Positions 1 through 8,700 of a stretch of DNA of 35,056 nt are shown here, one piece after another; the stretch's first letter is position 1, and every line of letters starts with the position of its first letter. Origin of the DNA: Marinoscillum sp. (GTDB lineage Bacteria; Bacteroidota; Bacteroidia; Cytophagales; Cyclobacteriaceae); contig JAMWZA010000044.1 in the NCBI GenBank assembly GCA_024305105.1, forward strand, positions 1 through 35,056, written 5' to 3'. The notes beneath the pieces are model-generated. The model did no database searches. It saw only the letters and a list, made by a program, of their open reading frames with translations, and was not told the DNA's origin. The translations under genes and the position numbers were made by a program.

Positions 1-222
1 GTATTACTAGGAATCGGATTTATTGCATTGTTTTTTGTGCTGATGTCAGTACGACTTCTCTTCAAAAAGAATGGAGAATTTAAAGGCACTTGTGCTTCCC
101 AGAGCCCTTTTTTAAACAAAGAAGGTGCTACTTGTGGCTATTGCGGCAAAACCATGTCTGGAGATGAAAGCTGTGGAAATTCTGACTCTGAAGTAAATAA
201 AGTAATGGCTAAATTCAGCTGA
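1..222 (+). CDS. Small cysteine-rich membrane protein, 5' end missing
   Basis: The reading frame is open from the first base, so the true start lies outside the window; the visible part is 73 codons. It begins with a hydrophobic stretch (about residues 1-20 of the visible part) that looks like one membrane segment, followed by basic residues and a short cysteine-rich tail with GTCASQSPF, TCGYCGK and ESCGN. One membrane anchor followed by a small Cys-rich domain resembles the short Bacteroidota proteins often labelled 'membrane or secreted protein', and loosely the NqrM/DUF539 Na+-NQR maturation factors. That resemblance is to layout only; the cysteine spacing is not a clear NqrM match. The cysteines could bind a metal or an Fe-S cluster (inference). 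The in-frame TTG at 28 would cut the membrane segment and is unlikely to be the start. It is followed by an 88-nt gap and glmM on the same strand. Confidence 0.6.
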   Translation, partial: VLLGIGFIALFFVLMSVRLLFKKNGEFKGTCASQSPFLNKEGATCGYCGKTMSGDESCGNSDSEVNKVMAKFS

Positions 223-310
223 TTAATCCCGCAACCCGCACATAGAAAACAGAAAGTTATCGTCAACACCGACAGGCAATCGTAACCGCCTTGTCTAAAA
301 TTATACCAGA

Positions 311-1702
311 TTGTCACTAATAAAATCTATCTCAGGCCTTCGAGGAACTGTAGGAGGCAAAGTGGGAGAGACCCTCACGCCAATTGATGTCGCTAAATTC
401 TCTGCCGGATATGGCATGTGGATCAAAGAGCGTCATGATACGCCAAAAGTTGTCATTGGACGCGATGCTCGGCCCTCTGGGCAGGTATTTCGATCTATTG
501 TAGAAAGCACGCTCCGCGCCCAGGGCATCGATGTAGTGGATCTGGGTCTGTCTACCACACCTACCGTGGAGATGGCGGTAGTAAATGAAAAGGCACAAGG
601 AGGAATTATCCTTACGGCTAGCCACAACCCATCGGGTTGGAATGCGCTCAAGCTTCTCAATGAGAATGGAGAGTTCATCTCAGCAGAAGATGGAAAGAAA
701 GTATTGGAATGGGCCGAGTCTTCCGATCTGGAATTCATGGACCCTAAAAAATTCGGATCTTATAAAGAAGACGAATCATACATCGACTGGCACATTGAGC
801 AAATTCTAGCATTGGATCTTGTAGACGTAGAAGGCATCAAATCGGCCAATTTCAAAGTGGCTGTAGATGCTGTGAATAGCACAGGAGGTATTGCTGTACC
901 ACGATTGCTCAAGAAACTTGGCGTAGAGGTTACAGAGCTCTATTGTGAGCCTAATGGTGTGTTTCCACACAATCCCGAGCCTCTGCCAGAAAACATAACG
1001 CATATCTGCAATGAAATAGCCGGTGGCCAATATGACCTTGGCTTTGTAGTGGATCCGGATGTGGATCGATTGGTGATGGTCTGTGAGGATGGCGTTTCAT
1101 TCGGTGAAGAGTACACACTGGTGGCTATTGCAGATTACGTGTTGAAAAAGAAACCGGGAAATACGGTATCCAACTTATCTTCTACGAGAGCACTACGCGA
1201 CGTAACGGAAAAACATGGTGGTCAATACACCGCCTCCGCTGTTGGGGAGGTGAATGTGGTAACGGAGATGAAAGCGCAGAACGCAATTATCGGCGGTGAA
1301 GGAAATGGTGGGGTTATCCTGCCAGAGCTTCATTATGGCCGAGATGCCCTGGTGGGTATCGCACTTTTCTTATCGCATCTGGCCGAGTTTGGCAAAAGCG
1401 TATCCATGCTCAGGTCCACTTATCCAAGCTACCATATCTCAAAAAACAAAATTGAGTTGGATCCAACTTTGAATCTGGATGAAGTGTTGGAAGGACTGAA
1501 AGCACAATATTCCAAAAACAAATTCACGACAATTGACGGATTGAAAATTGAGTTTGATAAAGAGTGGGTACACTTGAGAAAGTCCAATACCGAACCAATC
1601 ATTCGAATCTACGCTGAGTCAGAAAGTCAATCCACAGCGGACCACCTGGCCCAGAAGCTTATGATGGATATTAAGGAGCTAATCGCAAATAGAACTGAAT
1701 AA
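311..1702 (+). CDS. glmM: Phosphoglucosamine mutase GlmM
   Basis: Converts glucosamine-6-phosphate to glucosamine-1-phosphate, the cytosolic step leading to UDP-GlcNAc for peptidoglycan and LPS. At 463 residues it has the usual length of the alpha-D-phosphohexomutase family. Visible hallmarks in order are ISGLRGTVGG at the N-terminus, the phosphoserine loop TASHNPSGWNALK (Ser104), the Mg-binding DPDVDR (248-253), the sugar-binding GEGNGGV (329-335) and the phosphate-binding RKSNTEPIIRIYAE near 423. The start is a TTG; it is preferred because Bacteroidota GlmM proteins begin almost directly with the LIKSISG-x-RGT motif, and the next in-frame ATG would remove it. No clear Shine-Dalgarno is visible, as is usual in this phylum. 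A phosphomannomutase/phosphoglucomutase role is the main alternative because the families are close; the GEGNGGV loop and length favour GlmM. Confidence 0.9.
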   Translation: MSLIKSISGLRGTVGGKVGETLTPIDVAKFSAGYGMWIKERHDTPKVVIGRDARPSGQVFRSIVESTLRAQGIDVVDLGLSTTPTVEMAVVNEKAQGGIILTASHNPSGWNALKLLNENGEFISAEDGKKVLEWAESSDLEFMDPKKFGSYKEDESYIDWHIEQILALDLVDVEGIKSANFKVAVDAVNSTGGIAVPRLLKKLGVEVTELYCEPNGVFPHNPEPLPENITHICNEIAGGQYDLGFVVDPDVDRLVMVCEDGVSFGEEYTLVAIADYVLKKKPGNTVSNLSSTRALRDVTEKHGGQYTASAVGEVNVVTEMKAQNAIIGGEGNGGVILPELHYGRDALVGIALFLSHLAEFGKSVSMLRSTYPSYHISKNKIELDPTLNLDEVLEGLKAQYSKNKFTTIDGLKIEFDKEWVHLRKSNTEPIIRIYAESESQSTADHLAQKLMMDIKELIANRTE

Positions 1703-1791
1703 GCTATTTCAAACTGTCGTAACCGATTATTTTCAGGATACGATACTTCAGAAAAATCCAGTGTCGGTTTGTAGAATTAGGAGTTGAAGAT

Positions 1792-2145
1792 TTAACGGCT
1801 GGCCATTTTTGGTCGGCCATTTTTATTTTCTCCGCTACGTCTTCCATCCACCGATCTTGCACATAATTTTTGGAAGTTGAGATAGGCATCCATTTTGGGC
1901 TTAACCTCGTAACCATTACTCAAACCAAAAGCCCAATAACCTCCATATTGTGATACATATTTCGTTGGTTCCTGCTGAAAGAAGTGAAGGTTCTTAGCAC
2001 TCTTAAATTTCCATCGAAAACCCTTGTACTCAATAAAACATTCATCCAAGTCTTCAGACGGACCATGATCCTTAAAATAACTAACCCGGATCATATTCGT
2101 CGAAGGCAATGCCCTTATTGATGAATAAACAGAAAATTCGTTCAT
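1792..2145 (-). pseudogene. Decayed YHS-domain protein, frameshifted
   Basis: The frame starting at 2145 reads through a recognisable YHS-type domain: VSYFKDHGP, EYKGFRWKF, SAKNLHFFQQEPTKYVSQYGGYWAFGLSNGY and MDAY (pieces, in order), then LNFQK. Beyond this the homology continues only in another frame, as NYVQDRWMEDVAEKIK and MADQKWPAV, which matches the usual C-terminus of Bacteroidota YHS proteins (…NVQ.KW……A…WP.V). The switch is at a run of five T on the plus strand (1867-1871); one extra base would restore LNFQKNYVQ. Compared with family memory, a short segment between DAY and LNF also appears to be missing. The N-terminus lacks the signal peptide these proteins normally carry, and the ATG lies only 3 nt after the Nudix stop. 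I read it as a remnant of a small secreted metal-related protein; a sequencing error in the homopolymer is the alternative for the frameshift alone. The adjoining 1703-1791 holds nothing else I can identify. Confidence 0.75.
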
Positions 2146-2148
2146 TGT

Positions 2149-2778
2149 TTAATCCCAGTCAAACCCGTCGGTCATTGCCAATTCATAAAGTCTTTTGATT
2201 TGGGCTTCTGTATTTCTATCCAGTGACAATGGAGGCAAATCATCCAGGCTAAAAAACCCTCCATCAAGCGCCTCATGACCAACTTTCAACTCACCACCTA
2301 TGATTTCACTTAGAAAATTCATTTTATAGACATATCGAAGCTCCTCTGGATGATCGTGCTTTGCTTTGTCCCAAACAGCTAAAACACGTACTGGCTTGAC
2401 CCTCAGACCTGCTTCTTCAAAGACTTCTTTCACAATGTTCTCAGACGCAGAAAAGCCAATATCACACCAGCCACCTGGCATGGCCCACTTTTGATCTGTT
2501 TTTTCCTGAATCATCAGAATCTTTCCGTCTTTGATAACCACTCCACGCACATCCACTTTTGGGGTTGGATAGTCATTGTCCAGGTGATCAAAATGAAACG
2601 CTATTTGCTCTGGACTGGCATTGGATAACTCCGCTAACAATTCATTGGTCGAATCCCGCATTTCTTCATATCGCTCAATATCATATGGGTTTTCCGTATA
2701 GGTAAGCCCTGTCTTAGCCATGGCTTGAATGCGTTTCAAATAGGCCAAAATTTTCCTGTTCATTTCCATATCTGACAT
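2149..2778 (-). CDS. Nudix hydrolase with N-terminal helical domain
   Basis: A 209-residue cytosolic hydrolase of nucleoside-diphosphate-linked compounds. Residues 1-65 are helical and charged, and resemble the N-terminal domain of the Bacillus YjhB/CDP-choline or ADP-ribose pyrophosphatase group. Residues 75-205 form the Nudix fold, with VRGVVIKDGKILMIQE, PGGWCDIG and the Nudix box from Gly103 to Leu125. In the box the usual first Glu is Phe109 and the usual Arg is Lys117, while the metal-binding EVFEE (118-122) is intact. The GGW-x-D-x-G-F/Y form is typical of this subgroup, so I do not regard the enzyme as dead. Met1, Met4 and Met6 are all possible starts. It is divergent from the cysteine desulfurase with 65 nt between them. 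The exact substrate cannot be told from sequence. Confidence 0.85.
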   Translation of the reverse strand: MSDMEMNRKILAYLKRIQAMAKTGLTYTENPYDIERYEEMRDSTNELLAELSNASPEQIAFHFDHLDNDYPTPKVDVRGVVIKDGKILMIQEKTDQKWAMPGGWCDIGFSASENIVKEVFEEAGLRVKPVRVLAVWDKAKHDHPEELRYVYKMNFLSEIIGGELKVGHEALDGGFFSLDDLPPLSLDRNTEAQIKRLYELAMTDGFDWD

Positions 2779-2843
2779 GATCTGTGGTCTTCCGTAGATT
2801 TAATCATTAATTTTGCAACGTTACATAATCATACCCCAAACCA

Positions 2844-3986
2844 ATGGAGAAAGTTTATTTAGATAATGCCGCCACTACTCCAATCGACGAAGCAGTATTT
2901 GAGGAAATGAAGCCTTACATGCTCGAGTACTATGGCAATCCTTCGTCCATACATTCTCATGGAAGACAGGTGCGTGCAGCAATCGAAAAAGCACGTAAAA
3001 AAGTGGCTGATCTATTAAACACGTCTCCATCAGAAATTTTCTTTACCTCAGGAGGTACTGAGGCTGATAATACAGCTATCCGATGTACCGTTGAAGAATA
3101 TGGGGTGAAAAACATTATTACCACTGGTCTGGAGCATCATGCCGTCCTTCATACGGTCGAAATGCTTGCCAAACGCGGAGACGTAAACCTGCACTTACTG
3201 GATGTGGATTCCAAAGGTGTAATCGACAGCAATCAGATAGATGAACTGCTAAAAAAAGATAGCAATACTCTGGTTTCATTGATGCATGCAAACAATGAGA
3301 TTGGGACAATCAATCACATAGATGACATTGCCAATTTAGTGCATGAACATGGTGCATTTTTTCACTCCGACACGGTCCAGACTATGGGTCATTTCAAACA
3401 TGATTTACAGGAGTTAAAAGCCAACTTCATCGTTGGCTCGGCACATAAATTTCACGGACCTAAAGGTGTAGGGTTTCTGTATGTGAATCATGAAAAAAAG
3501 ATTCATCCATTTATCCATGGTGGGGCTCAAGAGCGGAATATGCGTGGTGGCACAGAAAATGTCTACGGCATCATCGGGCTGGCCAAAGCACTGGAACTCG
3601 CCTATTCCAATATGGACAATCACCGCCAGAACATCGAGTCAGTAAAACAGTACATGATCGATCAACTGAAAGCTCATATTGACGGAGTAGAATTCAATGG
3701 AACTTCTGAAGATCTGGACAACAGTCTTTATACTGTACTCAATGCCAGTTTGCCTCCGAGTGATGATAATGACATGCTCCTTTTTAATCTAGATATCAAC
3801 GGAATCTCAGCTTCTGGCGGTAGCGCCTGTAGCAGTGGTTCCAATGTAGGCTCACATGTTTTAACAGCCGTAGGTTCTGACCCAATGCGAGGTGCTATTC
3901 GTTTTTCATTCAGTAGATTTAATACCAAAAAACAGGTGGATTACGTTATAGGTAAACTGAATGAAATACTAACTATACGTGTATAG
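2844..3986 (+). CDS. Cysteine desulfurase, NifS/IscS family
   Basis: PLP-dependent enzyme that takes sulfur from L-cysteine and passes it as a persulfide to Fe-S cluster assembly or tRNA thiolation in the cytosol. The 380 residues match the family. Motifs in order: YLDNAATTP at the N-terminus, NPSSIHSHGR, FFTSGGTEADN, the HH pair at 98-99, ANNEIGTI, HSDTVQTMGH, the PLP lysine in SAHKFHGPKG (Lys202), RGGTENV and the catalytic Cys329 in SGGSACSSGS. The mobile Cys loop followed by SGS suggests the group I (NifS/IscS-like) class rather than SufS. No IscU/IscR neighbour is in view, so I give no symbol. Its last 8 nt overlap the start of the amidase gene, which suggests co-translation. Confidence 0.92.
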   Translation: MEKVYLDNAATTPIDEAVFEEMKPYMLEYYGNPSSIHSHGRQVRAAIEKARKKVADLLNTSPSEIFFTSGGTEADNTAIRCTVEEYGVKNIITTGLEHHAVLHTVEMLAKRGDVNLHLLDVDSKGVIDSNQIDELLKKDSNTLVSLMHANNEIGTINHIDDIANLVHEHGAFFHSDTVQTMGHFKHDLQELKANFIVGSAHKFHGPKGVGFLYVNHEKKIHPFIHGGAQERNMRGGTENVYGIIGLAKALELAYSNMDNHRQNIESVKQYMIDQLKAHIDGVEFNGTSEDLDNSLYTVLNASLPPSDDNDMLLFNLDINGISASGGSACSSGSNVGSHVLTAVGSDPMRGAIRFSFSRFNTKKQVDYVIGKLNEILTIRV

Positions 3987-5646
3987 AAAAGCAGCTTTAC
4001 TTCTTTTTCTTATAAATATTCTGACCTCTGCATTTGCTCAAAACAAATTTATTCGAAAATTTGAGATAGAATCCACGAGCCGGCTGGAAATAAGCGGCTC
4101 GGCTACAGCCATCGTTTTCAGATCAACCAACGACCTTGGAGAATATATTGTACTAATAATCAATGGCAAACCCATTCGAATTCCTCGGGATCCGGATGCA
4201 CCAGATTTCACCTATTTCAAATCGCTGGACGGTCCATTGGAAATTCGATCGCTTCAAGCCTCATACAAAGGAGCGCTCCATCTGATCAATACCGGTAATG
4301 CTCCAAAGGTTCGGTCTTATTACAAGGAAAACCAACAAGCATGTGCGTTTGAATTGAATCCAATATTGCAGAGCGATTGGAGAGCAGGTCTACCTGATCC
4401 TTCGTATAGCAGATCATTCTCTGACGTAAAACACATGATTATACATCATTCTGCCGGCTCCAATACTGTTACGGATTACACTCAAGTCGTCAGAGATATC
4501 TACATCTATCATACACAGTCTAACGACTGGTCCGATATTGGATATAACTACCTCATTGCGCAGAATGGTGACTTGTATGCCGGAAGAGATCCGGCAGCTG
4601 GAGCGCAGGACAATGTGATTGGAGCACATTTTTGCGGGGCTAATAGTACGACGATGGGTGTGTGCCTGCTGGGTAATTATCAAGAAGCAGAAGCAACTGA
4701 TGCTACCTGGAGTACCTTAGAACGCGTAGCAGCTTTCAAATTGAATAAGGAAAGTTTGGACCCTCAGAGCTACGCCGCTCATTCGCTAGGGATAGTTGGA
4801 GCGATTGCAGGGCACCGAGACGGATGCAGTACGTTATGTCCAGGGGAAAACGTCTACAAACGACTTGAAGCGCTTCGAGATAGCACATCAAAAACACTTG
4901 TGTCATGCGGATCGTTAGACTTTGTGCTTGACTTTAGCGTGGATAGACAAGCAATAACTACTGGTGAGTCTGTTGTTTTCACGAATAACAGTTCTGGATA
5001 TGGTTCTTACACCTGGGTTATTGAGGGTGGTGATCCTGCAGAAACAAACTGGCCACTGAAAGGATCGGCTATTTTCAACAATACAGGGTCTTATGACATT
5101 ACGCTTATTGGAAAACTGGATGACATTTCGGACACGCTTGTTCGAACAGAACTCATAAAAGTAGAGCAAACTCTCCTACTAGATTTTACGGTAAATCGCT
5201 CGAAGTTATTAGAAGGTCAACAAGTCACTTTTGATAATAAAAGCGTCGGGTATGATAGCTATACGTGGTACTTTGAAGGAGGAAATCCGGTTGGCACCAA
5301 CTGGCCTGATGGCGGCATAGTGACTTACAACTATCCGGGGCTTTTTGATGTCCGGCTGATTGGAACTTATCAAAATACAAAAGATACACTTCTACTTTCA
5401 TCAAGTGTAGAAGTAGCTGGCGAATTATCCATATTTCCCAATCCAGCAAAACCATTATCAGACTTAACCGTGGCTACAGGTGGAACGATCTCCAAAGTTC
5501 TAATCACTGGCTTGGATGGTAAAAACTATTACATTAGTTCCTCCTCTAATCATGAATTTCAAATTCCCGCATTACGGCAAGGACTGTACTTACTAGAAGT
5601 CTATACAGATTTAGGATTAGAGAAAAGGAAATTGATTGTAAACTAG
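3979..5646 (+). CDS. Secreted peptidoglycan amidase (Amidase_2/PGRP) with PKD-like domains and T9SS tail
   Basis: Predicted N-acetylmuramoyl-L-alanine amidase exported across both membranes. Residues 1-20 are a signal peptide ending in AFA before QNK. Residues about 145-300 are the zinc amidase/PGRP domain: His156 in MIIHHSAG, DIGYNYLIAQNGDLYAGR, His279 in AGHRDG and Cys287 in TLCPGENVY supply the expected two His and one Cys zinc ligands. Two PKD-like repeats follow (about 315-395 and 397-475); each has a YTW core, then GG(D/N)P and a TNWP motif. The last ~75 residues, from IFPNPAKP, are a T9SS type A sorting domain ending in KLIVN. The start is GTG at 3979, overlapping the cysteine desulfurase stop; no later start keeps the signal peptide. 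Residues 25-140 are an unassigned N-terminal region. Because T9SS puts it outside the outer membrane, its target may be peptidoglycan of other cells or debris (inference). Confidence 0.88.
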   Translation: MYRKAALLLFLINILTSAFAQNKFIRKFEIESTSRLEISGSATAIVFRSTNDLGEYIVLIINGKPIRIPRDPDAPDFTYFKSLDGPLEIRSLQASYKGALHLINTGNAPKVRSYYKENQQACAFELNPILQSDWRAGLPDPSYSRSFSDVKHMIIHHSAGSNTVTDYTQVVRDIYIYHTQSNDWSDIGYNYLIAQNGDLYAGRDPAAGAQDNVIGAHFCGANSTTMGVCLLGNYQEAEATDATWSTLERVAAFKLNKESLDPQSYAAHSLGIVGAIAGHRDGCSTLCPGENVYKRLEALRDSTSKTLVSCGSLDFVLDFSVDRQAITTGESVVFTNNSSGYGSYTWVIEGGDPAETNWPLKGSAIFNNTGSYDITLIGKLDDISDTLVRTELIKVEQTLLLDFTVNRSKLLEGQQVTFDNKSVGYDSYTWYFEGGNPVGTNWPDGGIVTYNYPGLFDVRLIGTYQNTKDTLLLSSSVEVAGELSIFPNPAKPLSDLTVATGGTISKVLITGLDGKNYYISSSSNHEFQIPALRQGLYLLEVYTDLGLEKRKLIVN

Positions 5647-5651
5647 AAAAA

Positions 5652-5672
5652 CCTGTCACAATAAGTGACAGG
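5652..5672. terminator. Bidirectional hairpin terminator between convergent genes
   Basis: Perfect 8-bp inverted repeat, CCTGTCAC and GTGACAGG, around the 5-nt loop AATAA. An A-rich run precedes it and CTTTCT follows it, so either strand ends in a short U-rich tract. It lies 5 nt after the amidase stop and about 75 nt after the stop of the giant minus-strand gene, where a shared terminator would be expected. Confidence 0.75.
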
Positions 5673-5745
5673 CTTTCTGAACGGCGGTGAAAAATTTTAT
5701 TAAAAGTGAACTCCTCAATAAACGGATTACTCACCTCCATCTCTC

Positions 5746-8700
5746 CTATTTAACTACTTTTAATTGTCTATTGGAACCATCAGATCCTGTCAGATGCAAG
5801 AAGTATACTCCATGGCTCATCGCTTCAAAGCTGATACTGGACTCGGTTGTTTCTAGCCAATATCCACTGAACACCTCTTGTCCAAACATATTGATCACAC
5901 GCCAGTCAACCCGCTGCATCTTGGATTCGAACCTTACATTGAGCGTCTCAAGTATTGGATTAGGGTAAACTTCGAGAGAGATCATATCAAGTCCCAACAC
6001 TTCAACCTCCACCACTTCAGTATCGAATACAATTCCGTCTTCCCCGACCATAGCTGTCATGGTAACTTCCGTTTGATCGTCAATAGTAACGTCTGTGGAC
6101 ACTGAACCCTTTACTCCCGGGATGTTGATGACGATGGAAAATGTGCCTTCAGGTACTCCATTAATTTTAAAATCACCATCTGTGTTCGTGAACACTTCGG
6201 TCATAATGAGTCCATCAGACTTTCTCACTAGCAAGATAGAGGCGCCTTCTACTGGTACTCCTTCCAGGATTCGACCCATTGTAATTCTGCTTCCACTACC
6301 ATCATCCTCGATCACTCTACCTGCTAAGACTCCATTGCCGGTTAACAAATCACCGGAAGGTTTAGCTACTAGTTGGATGTCAATACCGCTTATGTCTTGA
6401 TCCAGACTAATGACAGACGCCTCACGCAGATCTACTACATCTCCATATGCGGTAGTGAAATATGTCGTCTGATCATCAGGAATCACGCCAAGATAGTATT
6501 CGCCTCCTTTCAATTCCGAAAAATGATAGGTTCCGTCCGCACTAAGCGCTAAAGCTGCCTCTTCGCCAGTATTGGCATTGACTATTAACACCGTGCCATC
6601 ACCAAAAGGATCGTCGTTCTCATCAGTCACAGTCCCAGATAAACTCAACATCGGTCTTATTTCGATTGAGTGGGCGATGCTCGCTGCCTCAAAGGTTTCA
6701 TCTCCAGCATTAAAGGCACGAACCACAATTGTTCCAGTTGCCTCTAGATGTAAGTTGTTTCCAGAAAGGTTGGCCAGATTGCTACCACTCACTACCTCAT
6801 AAAATACTTCCAGTCCCACATCACTTACGGCCTCTAGAATAATCGGTGTTTCATTGACATAAACAACCGCTGGCGGATCAAATGAAATTGTCTGATCTTC
6901 TTTGTTCGGGTCAGTGACATTAAACTTCTGTGTCAAATCGTTTGCTGGCAAATAATTGATATCTCCTGACTGTGACGCGGTAACTATCACTTCTCCGAGA
7001 CCGGATATCGACATTACATTACCATCAACTTCTGCCGGGCCGGACACTGAATAACTTACCTCCAGACCAGAACTGGCTAATGCAATTAACTCTAAATCAC
7101 CAGAACCTAACACTACATCTGGTAGCGGGTCAAACGTAATGACCTGCTCGGCTTTATTGATCGTAAGCGTTTGGGTGACTTCCAGTGCCTGTTCATATGT
7201 TTCATCCCCTTCTTGATTGGCAGCAATGGTTACTTCACCTGCGGAAATAATGGTCGCAGTAGTTCCACTTATCGTTAGAATGGATTCATCCGAGGAAGTA
7301 AAGTTCACCGACAAGCCACTGCTTGCAGTAGCCGTCAATTCAAATGAAGCGTCACCAAAAGTGCGATCAGCAAGCGACTCAAATGTGATGGTTTGTGATT
7401 CCCCCTCATCAATGTTATTCACTGTTATATCAAATTCTTGTTCAAACGTCCCTTCATTTCCATCAGACACCCGCACTTTAATCATGTAAGATGATTTTGC
7501 CTCATAATTGAAAGATTCAGCACTTTGTAACTGCCCTTCGGAGATAGAGAAACTGGAGTTATCCCCAAAATTCGACCCCAAACTGAATGTCAACTCATCG
7601 GCTGCATCTTCATCTGTTGCTGATAGTGTGCCAATGACAGTTCCAACTTCTGCATTCTCATCAATGGTGTTAGCTGAGAGGCTAATACTCGTTGGCGCAT
7701 CATTGGTATCATTCACGGCGATGGTAAATGTCTGTTGTAAAGTCCCTCCATTACCATCATCAGCGAGTACCTGAATGTTGTAAGAAGAGTTGGTTTCAAA
7801 ATCGAAGATTTCAGCGGTTTTCAACTTATTCCCATCGATTTCAAAGCTGCCATTGTCTTCATAGTCAGCGACTAAAGTCAGGGTGTGGCTGCTTCCTGCA
7901 TCCTGGTCAATGACGGTAAACTCACCCACTTCGGTGCCCACTTCTAAGTTTTCATTCACAGACAAAGCTGAAAGAGCAATAGCTGATGGAGCTTCGTTGA
8001 CGTCATTCGCATAGAGCACGAAACTTCTAGTGAAAGTCAAGCCACCTGAGTCTGTAGTTCGCACTTCTATCTCAAAATTTGGAAACACTTCATAGTCCAA
8101 CTCAAAGGCTGTGACCAGGTCATCGCCATCAGCTACAATAGGATAAATATGAGTCCCATCGATTTCAATGGTAGTAAGGACCTCATAACTATGTGTATCA
8201 TCAGTATCCTCGTCAGTAGTCGATAATGTGCCAATTACCGAACCAACCGGAGCATCTTCATTGATGTCATCATTGCTCAGAGCAATGCCTGAAGGAGCTT
8301 CATTTGCATCGGTCACGGTTATTTCAAACTCTTGACTTACAGAACCCCCATTCCCATCAGATACCTGTACCTTGATGACATAAGTGGGTTTTTCCTCAAA
8401 ATCAAAAGAAGTAGCACTTTCAAGGTGATCATCAGCAATAGTGAAGCTGGAGTTATCTCCAAATCCTGCAATAAGGTTGAAAGTCAACTGATCGTCAGTG
8501 TCTTCATCAGTGGCACTAAGCACACCAATACCTGTGGCCACAGCCGCGTTTTCTTCAATGGTATTGGCCGAAAGACTCAAATTAGTTGGTGCATCATTGG
8601 TATCATTCACGGCGATGATAAATGTCTGCTCAAGAGAACCTCCGCTACCATCATCAGCCAGAACTTGAATAGTATAAGATGATTTGATCTCGAAATCGAA

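Noticed and set aside
1704-1916. 70-aa minus-strand frame as an independent gene
   Set aside because: Its start lacks context and its recognisable part is the out-of-frame C-terminus of the YHS remnant.
2149-2778. Inactive Nudix enzyme because the box lacks the first Glu and the Arg
   Set aside because: The EVFEE metal-binding core is intact and the GGW-x-D-x-G-F/Y form is normal in the YjhB-type subgroup.
2779-2843. Divergent promoter elements between the Nudix and cysteine desulfurase genes
   Set aside because: A promoter must lie here or nearby, but I found no TAnnTTTG with a correctly spaced TTG on either strand, so I do not place one.
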